A stretch of DNA of 64,000 bases from Prochilodus magdalenae (lineage: Eukaryota > Chordata > Actinopteri > Characiformes > Prochilodontidae): assembly GCA_024036415.1 (NCBI GenBank), contig JAMWET010003899.1, positions 62,001 through 126,000 on the forward strand, in the 5' to 3' direction. Positions 1 to 12,800 of this stretch are shown piece after piece (the first letter of the stretch is position 1; each line of letters begins with the position of its first letter). Below the pieces are notes generated by a model. The model was given only the letters and a program-made list of their open reading frames with translations. It had not been told where the DNA came from and did no database searches. A program made the position numbers and the translations under genes.

Positions 1-878
1 TTCTGATTGGTCTTTCTGTTTAGCTTGCTTGTTTTCCGTATATGTGTTGTGTAGAGCAGGAAGTGAGCGTGTTTTGAAACGTTGTTGATGTGCCTTTTAT
101 TTAAAAACTCTATCAGTTTTGCGTGAAATGGGCCTTTTAAGAAGGAATGCTGCAGGCATGCAGTGTTGACAGCATGGACAATTTGCGGAAGGAAAGGATG
201 TGAACAATCAATAACATGCATTTGGTTTATGTGATTTTATGCAAGGCATCCTAATGGCCTCTGCTGCTGCCGGTTTCATGGAATTCATGGCATGTGCTGT
301 GCATTAGAGGGAGTTTAGGGTGCATTAGTCTGTGTTACTTCCTATGCACGTTTGTCAACCGCGTCCACTGCTTGGTCACCTGAACATGCAAGTGCATCTG
401 TGCTTACATGTGAATCATGGCCTTCAAAATGAACTGCATTGTTTAGAAATCCATCATCGCTCAGGGACTTCATGGGCTTCGGATACTACACTGCTGGATC
501 AGAGAGTTCGAGTCCAGCCTATAGACTATGGCCAGTTTTAAGTAGTCCCTGCATTATAGCCGAGACCACCTGTTAAAAGGCCCATACTCATAGACAACTT
601 AATTTCCTGCACATTTTGTGAAGTGCCCAGTCCATATGGTCTATAGCAGGGGTCTCCAAGCCTGATCCTTGAGGCCTGATGTCCGGTACAGTTTGGTGAT
701 GTCCCTAAACAAAGAATTGGATCGACGTATTTCTTCATTTGCAGGTTCAGTAGATGGGGTTTAGATTTAGTGTGATGTCATAAACATCAATTTGACTTCA
801 CCCATTGAAGTATGAGCCTCTTAGCCTGGATCGCTGTTTGAATGAGGCACAACAGCTAGTTAGAACAGAGGTTATTTA

Positions 879-887
879 CATATATAT

Positions 888-977
<90 letters not shown>
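879..977. repeat. Compound TA/CA microsatellite
   Basis: An almost pure run alternates TA repeats, about 20 CA dinucleotides, then TA again. It produces spurious open frames on both strands. Confidence 0.97.
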
Positions 978-3900
978 TACACTTAATGAAGAGACAGATG
1001 AGGAGGCAGGATGCGGATGCAAGTTATACTGATTTATTATGGACCAAAACAACCAGAAACAAAGCAATAAAATACAAAAAGAACATGAAAAAACTCAGAG
1101 AACAAGGAACCGTGTAACAGAACAACCAACAGAGACAAAACCAGGCAAGCACAAAGGCAACAACCAGGAGTATACATGCACAAGGACTAACCAGGAACAC
1201 CTGGGAAGGGGTGGAGCCACAAACAAGGGAAAGGTGCTGGGCATGGCAAAAGGGCAGAGACAGGAGCTTGGGACAGAACAACAAAACATGGGCAGGCCGG
1301 AAACAAGATAAAAAAGGACTAGCCAGGATGTGACATTATGATTACATGTTACGCATTATTTAATAACAGCTTTAAAGGCACAAGACCAAGACATGAAAGA
1401 TTTCCTACAGATATGTGTTAGGTAGGGGTTGATTCAGATGTCATGTTTGGGTTCTCATCTCACACTTTTTACCCTGCCTTTCCCCGCTTTATGTTCTCTC
1501 TTTCCTTCATGCTCCCTATTCACGTAATTATTCAAAAAATAAAACCCAATTTTGGCAGCAAATTATTAATTAGTATAATAAAGTTTTTTAAATCATTTAT
1601 ATGATTTGTCTATGATCTAATAAAGGTAGTTCAATGACAATGTGGTCCAATTCAGGTTCAGACAGCATTCAGACAAAAACATAATGCTGTATTTCAAAAA
1701 CATAATTTTCTGATCTGTGAGAGAGAAAGAGAGGCCTGAAACTGTTTATTAATATAAAATTAATTTTGACTGCCTTTCATGAACTCACCCAATAATCATA
1801 AATGGACTACATGGGCAGTAAAGTACAAGAACCATGTAGAATGTGACTACATATAGCTAGAATATGGCTAATATTATTAGTGCATTTACTACACACATTA
1901 AAATATTGTTATAAATGTAATAATGAGTTTGGTGATGTAGATGAACCGCTACCATGGAGACTAAGCTTAACTTTGGCCCATTTTGAATTCACTGTTTTGG
2001 TAATGTCACACATACTCTGATATTTACATCTACCTGTCTATTGAGTCTATGGCAGTCCATTCATTCACTGTGAAGTCAAGTTTCAACCCGGACTCCTTTT
2101 TGAATGTGTTAGCCAATCAGTGCAGAGCTTATTTACATGTACCACTCTTAAAGGCACAGAAATAAACACAGCCTGTTTAGTACTAAAGGAAACAAAGAGG
2201 TTGGAAAATGTTGTTTGTTGGTACATAGAACCACACAAACATGGAGCTCAGAGAAAAGAATAAAGCAGGGGAACCGTGTTGGATATGGGTCCTTTAAAAG
2301 GTTTAAACAGTTACTGGAGAGATCCAGAATCCACCAAAGACTGCCCACTATCAAAATCACAGAACACACACGCTCCTGTAATTAAGGCAAAGGCACTAAA
2401 TAACACCCACAGTGGCTGTCAGCCTCCATCGTGGAGCTCTGATGACACACAGCAGCTGGTAAAGGTCAGTGTCCACACCCAAAGATAAGATACCCTCCAT
2501 TCACACACGAATATGAACTCCAGAGGCCTGGACTGAAACTCTACAGAGAGTCACGATTCAGCCCCCTTTCTTCCTCCGCATGTTGGCGCAAAAGGGGATA
2601 AGCAATGACGGGACAGACCTCGTGCTGTGCTTGCGTGTACACAAACTCACACACACACACACGTGTGTGTGCGCACAGAGGCCACATTCACTCACGCCCC
2701 AGAGAGAGAGATCCAGGACCAGACAGCCGCAACGGGACATTCAGCACACTTTAGAACATACATCAGCTGTGCTGCTCAGGCCTTCCGCTCCACACTGGAC
2801 TCCAGCGAACCATGTGCCTTTCCCACACCCCAAAATGACATTTGGCTTTTAATATCCCTCTCTCTCACTCTCTCACTCCTCCACTCAATAATCTCCATAA
2901 GTCTTTACCCTAGATCCTATTTAGCACAGCATGTTGCTTTCAGAGAAAGAAAAACAGCAGGGAGAAAATGTTCGTACTCTGGGCCAGCGTGTAAAGAGAA
3001 AGGTCACATCATGATTTAGATTCCAGAACAGCTTTTCAGGATTCCTTGAGTTCTGCTGTCTTTAGGACCTTCGATTCTATCTCCACATCCAACCATGGCT
3101 GGCTCATCCAGCTGGAAACTTTGGATTTCGGGAAGAGCTCTGCAGCATCAGGGGGGCTAAAGGCTTGTACCTACTACAAAGCTGGACAGATTTGGACACC
3201 TCGTACCGTGTGAGTGAAAGAGAGCTTTTGAAAGTGTAGTATGGGGTGAGTAAGTGTGCCAGGCCCCATTTCCAACTGAAAAGGCCTTTTGTACCTCAGC
3301 CCCTCCCTCACCTAGCACTGAGCACAGCTTAGCGGTTTCCACCTTACATCACTGGCCTAATAAGGCCTATGAGCTGAACGCTAGACAATATGGACGAAGG
3401 CAGACGAAGAAACGCTTTACAGACGTCTCTTAAACATAGGATAGGGTTTTTAAAGGAATCACTAACAGATTCTGCCTCTAGATCTCAGCTTTTAGGGGCT
3501 ACGGGTCCACATTAACGTGACAACATTTATGAAACAAAAACCAGGAACATTTCTGGTTCTAAGGTCTAGATATCATTAGAACATCCAGTGTTATATCTGT
3601 AAAATAATAACAGGGCTACAGTTCCAGTTTAATGGATTTCGACTTCATAGCTTACTGGGGTAATGCTATGGGTCTGCATGGGTTTCCTTCCACAATACTA
3701 GGACATGCAGTCAGGCAAACCGTAGATGCTAAATTACCCTCAAGGTGGGAGTGTGTGTGTCTCTGTCCATCTGTCTGTCTGTCCTGGAATGGATTGGCTG
3801 CCTCTCCAGGCTGTTTCCTGCCTGCCATCCCATTAAAGAATGAAGTGGTTTAGCGGAAGAGTGTGTGGGTAAATATTAACATCAGATTCAACAGACAAAA

Positions 3901-6900
3901 AACAAGTACAAAAATGAAGCACCCAGCTCACCCTCCACACCAATCCTCACGGGACCCACCAATTTAAAAATAAATAAATAATAATCATTAAATAAACAAA
4001 GAAATCAGTATATAAATAAACTAAGCAATACAAAATAAATCAGTATGTGTATACAACACAACACCATGCATTTTCACTTTTATCAGGGGCATCATAGAGT
4101 TTATGGATAGTGGGGTTAAGCCTACAGTCTATAGAGAATTTTAATTAGGTTAAGTTAGAATTCTCTACAGATGATCTGAACTAGATCATAGAGTTAGATC
4201 ATAGAGTTAGAGTCATCCTAAAGCTGGCCTGACAATGCACCCATGACCATGCCAGCTGTAGTACTGTAATAAACTTTGTCGAAGGCCAGCTGGTAAAATT
4301 GGGTACTGACTAAATAACTTTGTAAGGCATGTCAGAAGATCATACAGTAGCCACTATGGTGAGTGAAACTATGGAACACTCAATACAGAATATAATAATT
4401 GTAATAACAACAACTAGTAACTTATTTTTTGCTTTAGACTCAAGATTTTATACTTTTTAGAGTCACTAAGGTAAAAAGGTCACATAGGTCATGTCTAGCA
4501 GCTAGTCAGGTATAGAAATCTAAATTAAATTCACAGAAGAATTAGTGGTTTGATTTGCCCATAACTCATATTCATATGAAATGTTTTGGCAGTATGAAGA
4601 GACCGGTCTCTTTGTAGAGACCAACCCAATACCCAGACCCTAAACAGACCCCGGGCTAGCTCCAGTTCTGAGGGACATGTATGCTGTATGTCATGTATGC
4701 CTGGCTGAGTGAAAGTTTTGCACAGCCGTGTTCTCTACAGCTAGGTTAGGGTAGTACACAGCAGCAGCTGCCCCCTCTGTTGGCCAAAACAAGCACAAGG
4801 TGAGACGTCTGCTCATCTGCTGTGCTTCAGGCTTTCCTTAGGACATCCAGTTCTTAACTCAGTTTTAATTCACAGTTAAAAACAGGGACACTTTGGCCAG
4901 CATCTGGTCACCATAGCTCACATTTCCAGCACCAAGGATGGTTCAGTCCTTGCTAAATTGTCTGAATCTCCAAAGAGGTTAAAGATGGCAGGAAAGATCC
5001 AAGTTAACATATAATCTACATTATTGGCAAAGCATGAGTGGTCTCAGGTAGCTTGTTGGAGTCTCTGCTGATCAGTTACATCCACCAGTCAGTACCCAGT
5101 GATAACTACTTTTTTGGGTCATGTGTTCATTGAGGGTTTAGGTGATTCACATGGCCACAGCTGCGCAGAAAAAATAGTTAAAGATACTTTCCATTACTGC
5201 ATGGAAGCATTGCTGCACTGTGCAACAACCATGCCTACTATAATAATGATGTCAGTAGGACAAAGCTACTATCATCACATTATATCATTTAGTACCTACA
5301 GTCTTATTTTTGGATGCTGGTATGCTGGTCAGCAGCATTTGAAGTTAAGACGCTGATCACCACTAAATCCAGCATATGGTATGTTTTAACACTTGGTGTG
5401 GTGGTCAACCAGCAAGACCAGCTAAACCACCACCCAGACCAGCATAGACCTGTATGAAACTGTATGGTACTGGAACTGGTATGTTCAGACAGATAATGGC
5501 AAAGTTAAATTAAACTGGACCCAGATCGAGCACACGCATTCTCACAGACAGCGTTAACATTTTCTCCATTAGGCTGCAGTCCGGACTCATTAATAAGGTA
5601 ATTGTTCAGTGTGTGAGGCGATTAGGAAGGCAGCATTAAATCTGAGGCCACAAAGAGGAAAACTGCAACTGAGCTTCAGTGTAGAGCAAACAGCCATGGA
5701 ATACACACCGAGCCAGAGCTAGGAATCTATTCCAAAAAGAGTTGATTCTGCAATTCTAGACATTTGGGAGTCACGAGTTGACTCGATTCCATACAGAGCA
5801 GTTCGAGTTTGCCCACATCCTTGTGTGTTTGCACACAGTCTAGACAGCCTGTCTGAGCAATGCAACCTTCCATAACATAGCCAGCACTATGGCTGTATTT
5901 TACATTTAACAAATAAAAAAGTGATTTTTGTGGGGGTGGGGTGGCAAGTAGTAAAAAGGTGGCTTGACAGATCGGCTATATAACCATGGTTAGCTCAGCT
6001 AGAGCTCAGCTCTCCAAACCGCTTTTCGGTCTTATATTTAAAGTGAACCTCGATCCTAAAAACAACAACTCAAAACTTGTGTAATTCATACTCAAAAAAA
6101 CAAATAGGGAAATGTACAGTCCCTCCTCCTTTCTCTTCAGGTCATACCAGTCTAGAAGAAACATTGCATCGACCTTCATCCCTTTGGTTTTGAGAGCATC
6201 TCCAGTGGTGGAATGTTAACACCAGTGTTAACTCTTGTTTTGCGTCTCTTTAGGTAACTTCCTTTGTTTACCGTGAAATGTGGTTTCTTGCTGTAAGCTG
6301 CCGGCAATTCAACCGTCGTTGTGTTTAGACTTCTTTTCATCAGCTATCTTTCCTTAAATTATAAGGAACCTCCAAAATGGTTGACGAGAGGTTAGAATAC
6401 ACTGTCAGCATACCACTTCATCCTCTAATGTTGGGGCATTTAGATTCAAAGCTACAGTGACCCTCTATCGCCGCGGTACAAGGCGGTGTTACATGTCAGG
6501 ACAGACCAGTGCGAGCTGGTTAGCATGCTAACTTCAATAGATACAACGAAATTTATATTTTAAACTTACCTAATTCACAGGCCTACTTCATGCAAGAACA
6601 TTTTAGCCCTCCAGAACCATGACCACGACAATCTCGTTATAAATACTATAATATATTAAATACAATGAAAATTTTTTTTGTAGTACATATTGAAAATTTG
6701 ACATTACAATAAAAAAATTATATTCAGCATCCAAATACATAAACAGTTGCTTTTTAGTGTTATTTATATCAAAACAAAAAAAAATATATATATATATATT
6801 ATTAAGATATTAATATATATATTATTATTTTTTAGATATATATATTATCTATTATATATATATATATGACATTAGAAAAATAAGGATTTTTTTCAAAACA

Positions 6901-8063
6901 AAACATTAGAAAAAGAGGACGCCGGAAATGACGCCGGAAATGACGTACCAAACGAGATGCGCATGCGTAGCCCTAATCAGGTTTCCGGTTCAAATCGGGT
7001 AAAGACACATACCTCTACAATACGACACGTCGGTGTCTTTGACGAACCGTTATTTCTTTACATTCCTTACCTTATAGTTTGGTTAGAGTTAATGTTTTAA
7101 ACTAATAATCTTCCATTGTAACATATCTTGTTATTCCTCCCTTTACAGTGTTCTTGGGCACCAAATACAGAACATCTCATTTAGCCTGGTCTGCTGTCCT
7201 GTGTCTTCATTTTGGGAACAAGAAAACGATTCACTCGAATTGACTCCATCGATTCATATCAGAGCCGGAGTCGACTCCAAACACGAGGCCTTCTAGGCCT
7301 TTGAAAGTTTTGGAAGTTCAGAATCGACTCTTTGGGCATATAAGATTTTTACGAGCAAGGGATGTTTATTTTTAAAACTATTTTCTGCGTTAGGGATGAA
7401 GGTGAAATGTTATACCTCCGACCCCGATTTACTGCTTTATTCTCCATCATAATAGGCTCTTACTCTTCGCACTCATGCAGGATAAAGAGTCTGGGCTCTC
7501 AGCTAAGCTCTCTCATCAACTCGTGATCCAATTGCTCCATTTTAACACTTGAAAGCACAAGTTAATGGACCAAGAAACCAGATTGGCGCCAAACACGCTT
7601 GCATCCAACAAACCGAGCAACTCAAATACAACAAACAACGGCGCCCCCGGGTGGAGACAAAGGAGAATTGCCGCTGGAGCGGGCTTCTGACTGATCCAGA
7701 CGCATATATTCAGCACTAACAGGGGATTCCACCAATTCCTGAAAAAGCTGATAGCCCTTGAGATGAACAGATTCATTCAGAGTGGAAAAGGTTTAATGTA
7801 GAGACTCTTTACAGTGGTGACGATGGTAACCAGGTGGCAATATGGTAACACAGAGCCATTGTATTTACTATCCCAGACCAGCAGTGAACTTGGACATACA
7901 GTTTTTATATGTAATGCTGATGATGGTATGATGGTCATAAGGCTAAATAATAGGCTTTCTTGTGGGACTATTTTCCTCACAACACCTCACATTTACCTCT
8001 CTGCCATGAATACGTTAAAAGAAACCCAAAATACCATAAAGCAGCATGACAGCCATCCGGCAA

Positions 8064-8066
<3 letters not shown>

Positions 8067-8123
<57 letters not shown>

Positions 8124-8223
8124 ATCATACATGTATTCTATATATATATACAACTAAGCGATTCACACACACACACACACAATTCTGACTCAACATGTTT
8201 CTCTACAACTAAGCGATTCACAC
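8067..8223. repeat. TA microsatellite followed by an 18-bp direct repeat
   Basis: An uninterrupted TA run spans 8067-8120. Just after it, CAACTAAGCGATTCACAC occurs at 8151-8168 and again at 8206-8223, with a CA run between the copies. This looks like a local slippage duplication just beyond the proposed 3' end of nfyc. Confidence 0.9.
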
Positions 8224-8341
8224 CAAACCACATCTTGTCTCAGAGAAAAATTTCCCTTTAACCCTTACGATGTACTTACGAGCCAAATCCGCTCAGTAAG
8301 TCTTTTACAGCAAAATAAACAATCATCTTAGTTTTTCACTT

Positions 8342-8347
8342 TTTATT
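8342..8347 (-). terminator. Candidate poly(A) signal of nfyc
   Basis: On the minus strand this reads AATAAA. It is a plausible end for the nfyc 3' UTR, which would then be about 1.5 kb from the stop codon at 9870-9872. I did not check every other AATAAA-like site in the UTR, so the true cleavage point may lie closer to the stop. Confidence 0.4.
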
Positions 8348-9869
8348 TTTTCACAAACCAGTCTTTAAAAAAAACAAAACAAAACAAAACAAAAAAAACA
8401 ACGTACCTACGTATTGCATTTCATACTGGCAGTTGTAACTACATGCAAAAAATACAACAAATAGCGACAACATTAAAAAAGGGAATCATTCCAAAATCAA
8501 TTTGATTGTTACAACTGGTTTTAAAATGTGTATATAAAAAGAGTATCATTTCAACAACAAATAGTTTGTACAAGGGGTAACATGGGAGCGGATTCTTCAG
8601 TTGGAGGTGAGGAGGGGGAAAGAAAGAAGGGAAAGATGTTTATATGCAACTGGTCCAGAGAGAGGCTTTAATGCACAACATCAAACATGGGAGAGAACAC
8701 ACACCATCACACACGCGCACACGTATGGACAACTCGCCCTGTACTGAACCGCTCGATCGCGCTCACACACGCCACTTTGCATGTAGAAAACCCAACAATA
8801 AGAAGCCCTTTCAGCAGTATCACATTATCAAATATGAAAACTTTACAAGAGACTAGTAAAACAGAACCAATACAATGAAACGTGAACTACAGTTACTATA
8901 TAACCTACAGAGAGAGCTGTACAGGATGTGTAGATTATGGCTTTATCATTCAGTTTGAACTCTACATATGAGATGGCATGATCAATCGGGCTTAAAACAA
9001 ACGTGAGCCAGGAGATAAGCTAAGCTTTTATTCTACATAAAGCCTAAAGGCAGGTTACTGCAGACCTTGTCCCTGTAAACACTGAAGGCAGAGAAGAGTC
9101 CAGGACCGGAACAGAACTTTTCACCCTCGCGTCCATCAACCAATCAGACAGATGCAACAAGGGCTGCTCTAACTACACTGCAAGGAAGACCGGATCTTTT
9201 GTAGTATTTGATTTGTGAAGAGAAGTTCAGCATGGGTCACCCAACAGCTTCACAGCATAACTATTTAATACATAACGTTTGCTTTTCCATACAAGTTTTT
9301 GGAAAACAAACAGTCAGCCACTTTACTGGCAGCATGTTTGGAGAAATATGTCCATGGAATGACTCACTGACTGGGTGAAGGCAGGAACACTGCAACCATC
9401 AACCTGTGCAACTCTTATTTAACAACGTCAAGACTCGAAGGTGCAAACGTGTTGTCAGACATTTGTTGGGTGCAGAGTAAAGTAAACTAACAGGGGTGAC
9501 CCCAGGAGTACAGTACTAACAGAAATGGCATGGCAGAAGGAAAAAAAGTACCTCCTGCCACAAACTGACAATCTGAAAACTGATTAAACAAACCAAACGG
9601 TTCTGGACGGTACGCAAGTCAAAACTAAAGTTCCAGGATTTTGAACGTAAGGGTAATGAAAGCAGTTAGACATGTTGGTCACCATTAGCAAACGCCATCA
9701 CACATGGCTCTGCACGAAAAAAGGGCTAACAGGAAGATGGGGGGGCTTGTTTAGCTGTGAGCAGTTTGGATGTGATATGCAGGTGTTGACAGCAGGGATC
9801 CCTCTCTTTCAGATGGTCTGGAGCAGTGTGGTTATTGCGCTGGTGGTGACCGGGTGGGCAGGAAGAGCC
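8348..9869 (-). other. nfyc: Probable 3' UTR of nfyc
   Basis: This non-coding stretch follows directly after the nfyc stop codon in transcript direction and contains no further exon-like sequence or splice acceptor I can support. Its composition is ordinary, with few simple repeats, as expected of a 3' UTR. The distal boundary depends on the candidate AATAAA at 8342-8347. Confidence 0.5.
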
Positions 9870-12800
9870 TCAGTCTGCGCTGACCTGCGTAGTGACCTGG
9901 CTGTCGGCCGTCTGACTGGTGGACTGGATGAACATGGGCTGAGTCAGCTCTTGCCCTGCCGGCATCGTCACCTGCTGGATCTGGTACATCTGCTGCAGGG
10001 ATAAGGAGATGGAGGAGGGAGTTCATGAGTGGAAAAAGCAAAGATGACAAACAAAACAACAGTGATGTAGTGGAAAACGTCTAACATGCACCAAGGAAAG
10101 CAAAACCATATGACTTGAGTATGGGACAAAATTAGACTTTCTATTTTAGTCCAATTTATTTTTGGTTCTCTTATGGTTGGTTCTCCATTCACACTGCACA
10201 GTTACATATAAATAATCTTAATAAGTCACTCAGAGCCTTACCTGACCATCAGTGAACTGGTTGAACTGTTGCTGTCCTTGCTGTACTTCTGTCTGTGATA
10301 TCTGCCAGCAAACAAAACCAGAAAAATGGTCTCTCTCATAGCAATAATGGTTAACCATGTTAAAGGTATCATGATCCAATTAAAACAAATGATACAACAT
10401 AACTCAAATTGGAAACGTCTGTTCTGTTCTCACTACCAGACATGAGAGGTCAAACCAAATAAAGGATGAAATAGCAGATATTTTTCAAAATTAAACGGAT
10501 ACTGTCCTACAGAAACAGAGACTTCACCAAGTGGGACTTACTGAACGTTTAATCTCTTACCTGCTGAGCGTTGGTTGCAAGCGTCTGTATTTGTCCTTGA
10601 ACGACCTGTGTTCCTGAGACTGGCTGAGCCAAGCGAATGTATTGCAGCTGGCCGGTGTTTAGCTGCACCTGCAAGGACAGCACCACAAGGGGGAGACAAT
10701 GAGCACACTGTTACCTTCTACTAACCCCTGCCTGTCTTGCTGGGATTTTAAGGCGGTCCACTAAAGGATCTACACCAACTCCGATAATACAGGCTGAGTC
10801 ACAATTTACTTTTCACCTTTTTGGTCAGATGCAGAGAAACAGGAGACCATCCTCAAACAACAGCTGTTTAAACGCAATACTGATTAAAATAGAGGTAAAT
10901 ATAGCTACCAAAAACTTCTAAAGAAAAGCTAACGTTTGCATCCCGAGCAGAGTCATTTCAATCGTACACTATGTTATAGCAATAAAAGGGAGAAACTGCT
11001 AAATCTGAACCTTTTAATATACAAGTAACATGTTTTAAAACAAAGAGCCACTTCTGAAGAAAACTAATGGAAAAAAAAGCTAACTAACTGAAATCAAAAG
11101 CAATGAGAATTAAATAAGAATAGAATTACAGCTATTCTTATAAGAGACTCTGAGTTTCTGTTGTTTGAGTTTGTGTGTCTCAGTGGAAAACTTGATCATG
11201 CCAGTAAAGCACTTTAGCAAACCACTAAAGTATAAATCAAATATATAATAACATCTGCTAATATTAGTGGCTATTGGAATTTATAGCACCTTGACTAAAC
11301 TGTCGACAACAATCAGGCCCAAAATACATTTCTTAGAAAATACAATGGGTATCTGTAAACGCATCCAGCCCATGAATACAAGCACCGTTCCAAGCATATC
11401 ACTGTCAGAACAAGACCTTCCATCTTAAAACAATACATTTTGGTAAACTGGTAACTCTTTCTTTTTAGAAACATCAGAGACACATGATTGTTTTCAGAAT
11501 GTGGTTATAAGCATGCTTGTAAAGCTCTTACGGGGATTTGTTGGATCTCTCCTGTGTTGGTGATGATCTGCTGCATGACCTGCATGGTCTGGCCTGCGGG
11601 CTGCGCTGCCTGAGCCTGCGCCTGACCCTGTGCAGCCTGAACGATCTGCACCTGCTGACCCTCACCCACCTGCATGGTCACTGGTGCACTCTACAGTACA
11701 AAGAGGGGAAAAAGCAAAGGAGGGGGCGAAATGAGCAATGAACATGGGTACCAAGTTTGCATGCAAATGAAGTGTTGCCCTGTGCAGCACCATCACATCT
11801 GGCTGGACTTTCAGACGCTAACTATGACAGCACGCCTCACAACTCCCCCCAGGTCTGAACAGTCCTCCAAAAAACACAGGAAATTGATGCAGGGTGAAGG
11901 AAAGAGGAGCCGGGCAAGTGTGTGACCCTAGGCCTCTTGCAGCAGGCAGAGAAACCCACGCTGCAACTGCCCAGCCGTGAAAGGCGATCACCCACCACTT
12001 CAGGAAAGGACACCCGATACGCAAGAGCAATTTATTAAGCAGCTGGGCTTTATCTGCCACTGTGACCTCGTGTAGCATCAAGCGGAGAGGAGATCAACTA
12101 CAGATACAAGATACTTAGCAGAGGTAGAGACTAACTGCTCTGTTCAGGATGAATCACACTTCGCCACACAAATTGCATCAATTCGTTTCCTCTGTAATAG
12201 TGCACAGCTGTGACAGTAATTTATGAAAGTAGCTTGTAAACAGAGTCACAAAAAGGTGCACAGTTTGGTGACCAGGGGTCAAAAAGGTCACAATATAGGA
12301 ACATTGCGGGTGAGCAGGTGCAACATTAAGGACATGCAAAAGCTGTTTGGGGGGTGAAATGTTTACCGTGATGGGGGTAGCTTGTGACTGAGCTACTTGC
12401 ACCTGCTGTAGCTGCTGCATGGTGGTCCCCTGCAACACCTGAAGATGAACATGAGCAGGAGGGAAAGCAAGGGAGGGAGAAAGAGAGAGAGAGAGAGAGA
12501 GAGAGAAAGAAATGCTTTACACAACAAGAAGCACATGCAAAGCGCACACTAAATGATCCACGTAGCTAAAAAAAAGTAAATAAATAAACAGATAGTGCTA
12601 TCGTGGTGAGCACAACAGATAACGAAAGCACGTGAAGCATGTGAGACAGCTGCAAAAATCTGTAAGCATACAAAATACTTGGCAGAACAAATACAGGTCG
12701 AAAGCTGATGAATGCTAGCAACGTTTCAGCACACAGACAGTGGCAACTTGGATGAAAGTGGTAAACTCGCTGCAAAACTCTATACAAGCTGTGAAAAAGC

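Larger units (their letters stand above)
1..8320. other. Intergenic, repeat-rich, no gene found
   Basis: I see no exon with splice sites and protein-like composition on either strand. Short open frames here are low-complexity or interrupted. Contents I can name are a TA/CA microsatellite at 879-977, an A-rich block at about 1000-1320 that looks like a dispersed repeat, an ACCAGC-rich stretch at 5320-5470 of the kind seen in fish DNA-transposon remnants, an AT-rich patch at 6780-6870 and a TA microsatellite at 8067-8120. A sequence near 645-700 resembles a common teleost repeat that begins with a CAGGGGTCTCCAA-like motif. Confidence 0.6.

Noticed and set aside
4590..4625. Short palindrome GACCGGTCTCTTTGTAGAGACC
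   Set aside because: Arms are short and imperfect, with no flanking structure; such palindromes are common by chance.
7516..7776. 86-codon hydrophobic minus-strand frame, possible small membrane protein
   Set aside because: No exon signals, promoter or familiar motif; isolated frames of this size are expected by chance.
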